Below are positions 56,030 through 64,000 of a stretch of 64,000 nt of DNA, piece after piece; position 1 is the first letter of the stretch; every line of letters starts with the position of its first letter. A model generated the notes under the pieces. The model did no database searches. It saw only the letters and a list, made by a program, of their open reading frames with translations, and was not told the origin of the DNA. This DNA comes from Strix aluco (taxonomy: Eukaryota > Chordata > Aves > Strigiformes > Strigidae): assembly GCF_031877795.1 (NCBI RefSeq), contig NC_133970.1, positions 49,207,328 to 49,271,327 on the forward strand, given 5' to 3'. The position numbers and the translations under genes were made by a program.

Positions 56030-58058
56030 GTGCTGTGCAGGCAGCCTTTGGAGTTGGATGAGCCTTTGAGGTGAGCTGGGGCGGTAGCGAGGAGGAGCAG
56101 GGGTGGGTGACTTGTCAGAAGTGCAACAGTGATTTTGTGTCTCTTGGTATCTTAGGTACCACAAGAGATGATGGCTGCAGCATCTGACTCTGGAACGAGG
56201 AGGTGAGCGGTGCTTCTGAGGGGGGGTGTCATGGAAGAGGTTGGCGTTAGCCAACACAATGCTGACCGGTTGCACTCTTTGTGGTGTCCTGCAGATGATG
56301 CAGAGGAATGTCCCGGTTAGCCCATGTGGTTGTTGTGGAAGATGACTTTGGACCCCGGCCCTCTGAAAGCTAAGTTGATGGTTCAGGGCTGGGAAGGGTC
56401 TGGGCAGAAGGGACAGGGTTGGGAATTGCAGGGAGGCCTTTTCATGTTAGCGTAGGGGAGAGGACTGTCCAGGAGCAGTGCCCTTTATGTCCACAAAGGG
56501 AGCGAGTTACTTTCCAGCACCAGAGTACAGTGTGCTGGGCAGGGCAGTTCCAGTCTGTGTCATTGTGTAGTTTGTGTCTTCTGTATTCTATACTCTACAC
56601 CATGCTGTCATCAGGTCTTGATGTCTCTGTAGCTCTTTATGATCAGCAGGCATCTCAATAGCCCTCCCAAGAGTCTCGAGTACATCACCTCATCGGCATA
56701 GCGCCTGTCGAGCCCTTCTTGTCTTGCAATTATAACCTGAAGCATGGAACCATCTGGTGCGTGTTGCAATGAGCATGTTCTTGAGCAGTCATTTCCTGCA
56801 GGGGTGAGCTAGGTGACACCTGAAGCTCTGCTGTTGAGAGTTATTTCTGCACATGCTTGTCTTCTGGGGCTTCATCCCCATGTCTTAGGTCTTGAAGGCC
56901 TGGCTGCTCTTGTCCATCATTCTGCTTTTGATGGTAACTTTGTTTCACGGGCTGCAGTGGTCGCCTCTCATTTTGGGGCTGCTACAATGCATCTGTACCA
57001 TCGTAGTGCCATAGGGCTTCTCTGCCGGCAGCGTCTTCCCTACGGTCATCGTTCTTCTCACTTGCGGTCCTCTTGTGTCTCAGTCGCTTCACTTGTGGTG
57101 TCTGTGTGTGGTGTTGGTCTGTCCCACGGTTGGAGCTGTCCTGCCCAGGTGTGTAGCCATAGAAGAGACAAGGGGCGCACAGACTTGTAGTTGTGTAGTA
57201 ATATGTTGATCTGCTCAGATGCTTTTGGCAAAGACCATACAGTTCATCTCTGGGCAAGTAGCTGTAGACAGCTGCCACAGAGTTATTCTCCTTGTGTTTG
57301 GCAGGTGCCGGAGGGTGGACTTGCTGGGAGTGGCAGTCTCCGCAGTAGTAGAGCGGGTTGAACCTTGAATGAGTCTTAGCTTGTAGGTGGGGCTCAATAT
57401 TTAGGGTTTTGGGTATTTTAACGGTAGTTAGAAGGGAGATGGAAATGGAAGGCAAACCTTTGGTCTCATAAAAGTCTTGGTTAACAACAAGGTGGCTTGC
57501 CTTATGTGATTAGAGTTGTTTAGGTGCAAAGTGAGAAGCTGCTTCCTGAAGAGTGATGGAAGATGTCAGAGGATGTGTGTGACCGGTGGCTCTGATGAGC
57601 TTATTCCGGTTTTACTTTCTAGGTGTGAATCGATGTGCAACGTGGGGTACCTGCACTCTTGTACTTTGGCAAGGTGAGTGGTGACCAGTGTGCTGACACA
57701 GCAGTTTCTTGAGGTGTCATAATATTGTTGTAGCTAAAATCATGCCCTGTTTTAGTTCTATAGGTGGTGACCAGGCCTCGGCACAGCAGATGGAAGAATC
57801 CATCTCTGAGCGGCCGAGGTAAATGAGCAGGGGAGAGGAAGTGCCGTGAGCAAGCTGAGGATTGGGGCTGCATCTCTCCCCATGCTTTTTCCTCATGGGC
57901 GCTTTTTTGTAGGTGCTGCACTCCTTCCCACAGGGCTGATGCTGCACAGCCGTGACCAGTTTGAGGAAAGGTGAGAGAGTTGTTAATCGGTCTGATCAGA
58001 CCTGAATTGCTGAGGATTGTGTGGCAATTCAAATGACCATTTCTCTTTGCTTTTGCAG
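56030..58058 (+). repeat. 2-kb unit, copy 2
   Basis: Segments in the same order and spacing as copy 1: A 56030-56070, B 56156-56202, C from 56295, D 57623-57673, E 57764-57818, F 57913-57970. Each keeps AG before and GT after where both borders are visible. Offsets from copy 1 are about 2004-2023 bp. The 44-codon frame recurs at 56419-56550 without indels (LGIAGRPFHVSVGERTVQ...CWAGQF); here it holds a C-x2-C-x9-H-x4-C arrangement. Confidence 0.6.
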
Positions 58059-58420
58059 GCATTGTGAGGTCTCTTCTCAAACAGCAGAGGATTTGAGGTG
58101 AGTTGGTAGAAAAGAGGAACGGCAGGCTGGGAGCTGTCGAGTGGGCGACTGCTTCCGTGTAGGATGGTGGCTGCATTCCTCCAGTCTTGTGGCTTCCATG
58201 GGAGAAGGGGGAGCTCAACATAGGGTTAGCGGGAGCGGTGTCCTCTTCTGAGGAGGGTGTTATTGCTGCAGAGGTCGATAAGGGTTGGCGTGTTGGTGAC
58301 TGGCGGTGCTCTGTCTTGCAGGTGATGAAGAGGAACCTGGTGAATGCAGTGGGAACCCCAGTGAGATCATGTGCTCCTGATGAGGATGAATTCTGGGCCA
58401 TGCTCTCTGAAAGATAAGTC
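58059..58420 (+). repeat. 2-kb unit, copy 3, partial
   Basis: A 58059-58097 and C from 58322 are recognisable (offset about 2028 bp from copy 2). C reads MKRNLVNAVGTPV and then ends in a stop about 32 codons on. B is degraded and loses its borders. After about 58420 the similarity ends in G-rich DNA. Confidence 0.6.
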
Positions 58421-58660
58421 AAGGGGCCAAAGCAGTGGGTGGGGTGGGGCTAGAAGAGAGGGTAGGACATCAGGGTTCGTGGGAGGGTTCTTCAGGTTCT
58501 GTTAACTTTGGGGCAGGTAGTGGGCCTGGGGCCCTTGGGGGGGGGGTGGGGGTGGGTGGGGGCCGTGCCTCTCTGGGCCTGGGGGGTGGGTGGGGGCCGT
58601 GCCTCTCTGGGCTGGGGGGGGGTGTGCGTCTCTGGGCCTTGGGTTTGGTTTTGTCTGACA
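58421..58660 (+). repeat. G-rich minisatellite
   Basis: A roughly 40-bp unit with GGGTGGGTGGGGGCCG and TGCCTCTCTGGGC occurs about two and a half times (58535-58640). The G runs could form quadruplexes. Confidence 0.75.
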
Positions 58661-60039
58661 TGAGTGTTACATTGTATGGTATTTAAGTGGCAAGAGCATT
58701 GCATAGCTCTATATCTGTATTGTGTGACCTTGTGGAGCCACTGTTCTTGTGTGTGGGAGTTGAGCAGATCTCAACTGAATTGTGAGGTAGCACGAGGGAA
58801 GCCTCTAATTCAGCAATAGTTTTCATATTGTTCTTGCAGGCACCTTGTGGCAAGAAACTAGAAATGGTGAGTGAGACTTGTTGAGAGAGATGTGCCCTGG
58901 CAAAGCAGCTCTGGGATGAGTGGGTAGACTTGTGTAGTATGTTTAGCATGTGTTTGTGTGTTCCTTAGTTATGTGATGTGTTGATGTTTGTTTTGGCCTT
59001 CACTCTTGAGGAGCCTCAGGCATACTCACATCCTACTCTGCACGCAGTAACCATCTATTGCATTTTGCAGCCTTGAGTTTTTTGCACAGCACCCATTCTG
59101 TCTTGCTAAGCATTGTGCCATTGAAGTTCAATGTTACTGATCCACTTCAGATCCATTGTAGATGGATTTGGTTGATCTTTGATGTAGCTCAATCTCAGAA
59201 TAAACCACCAGGTCTAGTCTCTGTGACTCTCTCTTCTGAGATCTTCCAAGGGAATCTTCATTGTCATTGTAGTCCTTAGTCTTCCACAGCATTTTGTCTC
59301 CATTACTCACTGGGGTGTTACTGCCCATATATCATCCAGTGGTCTGGCGTTCTTCCATGGCAGGCCACACCTGGGCATCTGCATCACATCACCTTGGCAT
59401 CATTGTGTGTACCGTCAGGCTGTGTCTTTTGGTCTGGCATTAACTCTACCCTGTGTGGTAGTCCTGCATCCTTAGGTCATGTTTGTGAGCATGCAGATGT
59501 GTGTGTCTGAGGTGGAGCTGTTTTGTGTGTTTGTAGCCATTCTGTATGGGGTGGAATCATCCCAGAAGGAGATGATGATGTGCTGGTGAGCGTGGCCTGT
59601 TTGGGTGGAGGTTGTATAGGTTGGTTTTGGGGATAGCCAGTAGTTATCAGCAAGCAGGCTCCAGAGTTCCTTCTTCTGCCTTTTGCAGGTATAATAGGGC
59701 CACTGGGAATCCAGAAGCAAATACTTCCATGAAGTTTGTTGGAGTGTACAAAATGAAGCAAAGAAGGACTGGGGGTGGTGCACTGAGGGAAACACATTCC
59801 TCTTCTTCCAACTATGAGGGCATCTGGTGTGGATCATGTGGAGGGGTGGTGATGGCTTGAGGTGCATGATGATGCAGTTCCAGGCATGGTTATGGAATTG
59901 GAGTGCTCTGCCACTCCAGGAAGTGATGATTGGATAGAGTAGATGTGGAATGAGTGTTAGTTTTGGAAGGCGTCTATCCTTGTATGTGAGGATGTCTTTT
60001 CAGGATATATTGGATGTAGTGAGAGTTAACATGTCTTTT
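58661..60039. other. Subtelomeric spacer
   Basis: TG-rich plus strand. Further AG/G-type junction words occur (for example TTCTTGCAG at about 58840 and CTTTTGCAG at about 59690) but no repeated module could be aligned. Confidence 0.5.
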
Positions 60040-60461
60040 AAAAACAGTAAAGAAACTGGTGAGCAGGGGCATTTCTTTATCTCTGTGACCTGGTTTATTG
60101 TAGTCTAGTCTTGGCTACTCTGTCCATTGTTCGTGGCCACTGTTTGGGTGGAGGTTAGGCTCAGGCTGTGGCATTTGCAGGCAGGGTGAATTTTGAGGCC
60201 TTGAGGAACCACTTCTGCAGGAGTGCTGCAACAATGGGGCAAGGAAGTGTTGTGGGGGTCAGGTAGCTGGGTGGGTTTGGTGAGAGCAGGGGGTGGTTTG
60301 TGGGGTAGCTGAATGAGTGGTGTGTTTAGAATGTGTCTGCCTGTGCATGACTGTTCAATGTTTTGGGTTTTTTGTTGCAGGTGGAGTATTTTGAGTAGTT
60401 AGAAAAAAAAATAATATAAAAACCCCAGCTGGGGGATTTTTTTTTTCCCCCGGTCCCAGCC

Positions 60462-60504
60462 GCTCTGCGAGGCGACTATCATCGCCAATGTTTGGACACG
60501 GAGC
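60462..60504 (+). other. Conserved hairpin, repeat copy 2
   Basis: Inner stem GGCGA/TCGCC within 60471-60486; outer stem GCTCTG (60462-60467) with CGGAGC (60499-60504). Could be a structured RNA element or a DNA cruciform. Confidence 0.5.
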
Positions 60505-60803
60505 AGTCTAGGGATGGGTTTTTTGCAGGCAGGGAGCTTTTGGAGGCCCCTGGGAACAGTGTTCCTGAGGAGCCATGCAGCCATGGGGTGAGGTTGTGTT
60601 GTGGTCTGGTAGCAGGATGGGTTAGCTGAGAGCAAGGGGTGGTTAGTGAGGTAGCTGAATGAGTAGCGTGTTTAGAATGTGTCTGCCTGTGCATGACTGT
60701 TCAATGTTTTGGTTTTTTGTTGCAGGTGGAATATTTTGAGTAGTTAGAAAAAAAAATATAAAAACCCCAGCTGGGGGATTTCCCCCCCCCCCCGGTCCTG
60801 GCC

Positions 60804-60846
60804 GCTCTGTGAGGCAACGATCGTTGCCAGTGTTTGGACGCGGAGC
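60804..60846 (+). other. Conserved hairpin, repeat copy 3
   Basis: Inner stem is the perfect palindrome GGCAACGATCGTTGCC (60813-60828); outer stem GCTCTG (60804-60809) with CGGAGC (60841-60846). Confidence 0.55.
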
Positions 60847-61157
60847 GGTTTAGGGATGTTTTTTTTGCAGGCAGGGTGATTTTGGAGGCCCCTGGGAATG
60901 ATGTTCCTAAAGAGCCATATAGCCATGTGTTGTGGTGGTCTGTTAGCAGGATGGGTTAGCTGAGAGCATGGGGTGGTTAGTGGGGTAGCTGAATGAGTGG
61001 TGTGTTTAGAATGTGTCTACCTGTGCATGACTGTTTAATGTAATGTTGTATATTTAGTTGCTGGGGGAGTATTTTGAGTATTTAGGAAAAAATAATAATG
61101 AATAAATACAGCCCAGCTGGGGGACTGTATTTTTCACCCTGGTACTGGCTACTCTGA

Positions 61158-61173
61158 GGCAATGATTATTGCC
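61158..61173 (+). other. Conserved hairpin, repeat copy 4
   Basis: Inner stem GGCAAT-GATT-ATTGCC, six pairs. The outer stem is lost. Confidence 0.5.
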
Positions 61174-61260
61174 AATGTGGTGGTCTATGGATGGGGTCTT
61201 TGGCAGGCAGGGTGATTTTTTGAGGTCATTGGGTATGGTGTTCCTGGACTCATATATGTC

Positions 61261-62156
61261 ATAGTCACTGAACAGTTATGAGACTAGTTAGTAAAGACAT
61301 GATCCTAATGGGCATGTGTGAAATGACCATAAATGATGTGAGATGTAATAGTGGTAGGTAAAGCACTCATGGTTTTACAGTTTGTGAAGTTCATAAGTTT
61401 TTGTGTAATTTAGGTTCAATAACTATGTAAAAGGTGGTTTGTAATGTGGATCTAGTGAAGGTGTACTTGCAGGGCTTGTAAGGTTTCCAAAGTTAATAAA
61501 AGGTTTTTTTGCAACATAGGCTCAAAAAAGATGTATTTGCTATTGGTTTTAACTTTACAAAAGAGCTTTTACTTATCTTATAATGTAGCTTTAATAAAGG
61601 TGTATTTGTTGGGGTTGGATCCTGTGTGGGTTTTTTGATGTCTGACTTAGTCTCTCTCTCTCTACCTGTCTGACTTTGCCCCCCTCTGTCTTAATCCTTG
61701 TCTGACTCTGAGACTCTGTCTCTTGGTGTCTAACTCACTTTTTGTCTCTCTCTTTTTCTATTTGTGTATTCAGTTAATTGGAAATTAGCAGCACTAGAAC
61801 ATGCCTGTTGCCTGGGAGTAACAAAATAAATTTTAAATTGAATAAATAAAACAGAATACTCCCAGGCATTTTGGCCATGTCCTACTGCTGCACCAGACTT
61901 TTATTTTTTTTTTTTTTTTCCATACACAACCAACTACTACTACACATGCTACAACCCTACCCAATAAAAACACACTTCCTAGCCACACCCACACAATTAC
62001 ACTAGGGCAGGATCACTGTTTCCACCCGGACCCTACCAGACCCTATTCCTGGTTGCACACACCCCCCCCCCCCCCCCCCCCCCATTTCCACCCAGTTTCC
62101 ACCCAGACCCTATTCCTGGTTGCACACCCCCAGGGTCACTGTACAGCTACATGTTA
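61261..62156. other. Transition DNA before the telomeric block
   Basis: Includes a CT-rich stretch (61640-61765), a perfect 12-bp inverted repeat (61809-61820 with 61857-61868), a T run near 61902, a 22-C run (62062-62083), and a duplicated GACCCTATTCCTGGTTGCACAC word on either side of that run. No gene recognised. Confidence 0.6.
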
Positions 62157-64000
62157 GGGTTAGGGTTTACAGTGAGGGTGTTAGGGTTAGGGCTAGGTTT
62201 AGGGTTACAAGTTACACTCACAGTGAGGGTTGGGGGATTAGGGTGAGGACTGGGGGTGAGGGGTTACAGTTAGGGTGACAGGTTAGGGTTAGAGTTAAGG
62301 GTTAGGGGACTACGGTTAGGGGGTTGGGGTGGTGGCGTTGGGGGTTGGGGTTGTTGGGGTTAGGCGGTTGGGGGTGAGGGTTACGGGTTGGGGGTGAGGG
62401 TTGGGGTTAGAGTTGGGTTAGGGGGTTGGGGGTTGGGGTTAGGCGTGAGGGTGAGGGGTTGGGGTTAGGGTTGGGGGTTGGAGTGTCGGGTTGGGGGTTA
62501 GGGTCATTAGGGGTTGGGGGTTAGGGTTAGTCATTAGGGTAGGGGGGGTTGGGGTTGGGTTAGGGTTAGTCATTAGGGTAGGGGGGGTTGGGGTTGGGTT
62601 AGGGTTAGGGTTAGTCATTAGGGTGGGGGGGTGGGGGTTAGGGTGTTAGGGGTAAGGGGTTTGGGGTTAGGTTTAAGGGTTGGGGTGTTAGGGGTAAGGG
62701 GGTTGGGGTGAGGGGTTTGGGGTTAGGGGGTGAGGGTTAGGGGGTGAGGGTTAGGGTTGGGGGATAGGGGGTGAGGGTTTAGGGTTGGGGCTTAGGGGAT
62801 AGGGCTTAGGGCTTGTGTTAGGGTTAGGGGGTTGGGGTTAGGGTTAGGTGTTAGGCTTGGGGGATGGGGGGTGAGGGGATGGGGGGTGAGGGGATGGTCA
62901 GGGGGTTATGGTTTGGGGTGGGGTGTGAGGGGGTGGGGTGATTAGGGTTTAGGGGTTGGGGTTAGGGTGCCATTGGGGTTAGGGTGCCATTGGGGTTAGG
63001 GTGCCATTGGGGTTAGGGTGCCATTGGGGTTAGGGGTTAAGGGTGAGGGTGAGGGTCAGGTTAGGGTGAGGGGGGTTAGTCGTTAGGGTGAGGGTTAGGG
63101 TGAGGGGGGTTAGGGTGAGGGTTAGGGTGAGGGGGGTTAGGGTGAGGGTTAGGGTGAGGGGGGTTAGGGTGAGGGTTAGGGTGAGGGGGGTTAGGGTGAG
63201 GGTTAGGGTGAGGGGGGTTAGGGTGAGGGTTAGGGTGAGGGGGGTGAGGGGGGTTAGTCGTTAGGGTGAGGGGCGTAGGGGGTTGGGGGTGAGGGGTTTA
63301 GCGGTTAGGGGTCGGGGTTAGGTGTTAGGGGTAGGGTTGGGGGTCGGGGTTAGGGGCTTAGGGGGTGGGGGGTTGGGGTTAGGGGGTTGGGGTTAGGGGG
63401 TTGGGGTTAGGGGGTTGGGGTTAGGGGGTTGGGGTTAGGGGGTTGGGGTTAGTAAGGTTTAGGGTTAGGGGTAAGGGTTGGGGTGTTAGGGTGTTAGGCT
63501 TGGGGGGGGGTTAGGGGTGAGGGGGTTAGGGGGGTGGGGTGAGGGTTAGGGAGTTAGGGTTAGGGATTGGGGTGAGGGTTGGGTTAGGGTCATTGGGGTT
63601 AGGGTCGTTGGGGTTGGGGTTAGGGTTTGGGGTTGGGGTTTAGGGTTTGGGGTTGGGGTTAGGGTTTGGGGTTGGGGTGAGGGGGTTAGGGTAAGGGGGT
63701 TAGGGGTGAGGGTGTCGGGTTAGGGTGAGGGTTAGGGTCGTTAGGGGTTAGGGGGTGAGGGTTAGGGGTTGGGGTTGGGGTTAGGGTAGGGGTTAGGGGG
63801 TTGGGGTTAGGGTTGGGGTTAGCATTAGGGGTTGGGGGTGAGGGGTTGGGGTTAGGGGTGAGGGTTAGGGGTTGGGGTTAGGGGTGAGGTTTAGGGGTGA
63901 GGGTTAGGGGTTGGGGTTGGGGTTAGGGTTAGGGTTGGCTGAGGGTTAGGGGGTGAGGGTTAGGGGGTGGGGGTTAGGGGTTAGGGTTAGGGTGGGTTTG
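62157..64000 (+). repeat. Degenerate telomeric repeat array
   Basis: Dense TTAGGG mixed with TTGGGG, TGAGGG, TTAGGGG and similar variants to the window end. Sub-arrays occur: four GTGCCATTGGGGTTAGG units near 62960-63030, a run of GTGAGGGTTAGGGTGAGGGG-type units near 63080-63250, and six GGTTGGGGTTAGG units near 63370-63450. Perfect TTAGGG runs longer than three units are rare, so this is the variant-rich proximal part of a telomere or a large interstitial block. Confidence 0.95.

Larger units (their letters stand above)
60040..61260 (+). repeat. About 340-bp tandem repeat, four copies
   Basis: Copy starts at about 60040 (degenerate), 60381, 60726 and 61064. Each unit has GTGGAATATTTTGAGTAGTTAG, an A-rich stretch, the palindrome CCCCAGCTGGGG, a pyrimidine or C run, the hairpin described separately, a TTTGCAGGCAGGG word, TAGCTGAATGAGT and, before the next copy, a polypyrimidine-GCAG acceptor-like end. 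Confidence 0.88.

Noticed and set aside
58322-58420. C/D-box snoRNA (GTGATGA ... CTGA) in segment C
   Set aside because: The C box is imperfect in copies 1 and 2, no terminal stem flanks the boxes, and the segment directly follows an AG acceptor-like border; an exon fits better.
1-64000. tRNA, rRNA or CRISPR arrays
   Set aside because: No cloverleaf, rRNA words or regularly spaced identical repeats with unique spacers were seen; primer sites only resemble tRNA 3' ends.

Overview
The window looks like avian nuclear DNA, most likely from a neoavian bird, lying next to a chromosome end. The evidence is CR1 LINE fragments (one with the ATTCTGTG 3' terminal repeats), many solo LTRs of the TGTCCTGGTTT type common in neoavian birds, retroviral relics with alpha/beta-like and gamma-like features, and about 1.8 kb of degenerate TTAGGG-type repeats at the right edge. 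The G-rich strand runs 5'->3' to the right, so the chromosome end should lie to the right. I could not recognise any intact host protein gene.

Layout. 1-3390: minus-strand class II endogenous retrovirus (ERV-1), cut by the window edge, with gag, protease and RT remnants, a tRNA-Lys-type primer site and its 5' LTR. 3.4-19 kb: mostly anonymous AT-rich DNA with two CR1 relics and a series of solo LTRs, several nested. 19007-27011: plus-strand gamma-like provirus (ERV-2) with a tRNA-His primer site, 5-bp target duplication and LTRs differing at one base in 506. Its pol is almost open, gag is wrecked, about 1 kb of foreign-looking DNA replaces part of gag, and most of env is gone. 27-43.4 kb: anonymous DNA and more solo LTRs. 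43436-49337: minus-strand provirus (ERV-3) with a 6-bp target duplication, a tRNA-Trp primer site and LTRs differing at two bases in 379. All its genes are defective. Its protease-RT part matches ERV-1 while its gag, primer site and LTR differ, so one of the two is a mosaic. A solo LTR sits inside its RT. 49.5-51.2 kb: further LTRs.

51.2-61.3 kb is a plus-strand-patterned subtelomeric block of tandem duplications: a diverged array of roughly 230-290 bp units (51.2-52.6 kb), three copies of a roughly 2.0-kb unit (54.0-58.4 kb) carrying repeated exon-like segments with AG/GT borders and one conserved 44-codon frame, then about four copies of a roughly 340-bp unit (60.0-61.26 kb) with a hairpin whose paired bases covary between copies. 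This block is the best candidate for something undescribed. 62157-64000 is telomere-variant DNA.

How parts interact: both complete proviruses are young by LTR comparison yet their genes are broken. That fits defective templates copied in trans by proteins from another element, or breakage soon after or before integration. Boundaries called from TG...CA ends with matching target duplications are firm; those marked approximate are not. No alignment or database search was run.
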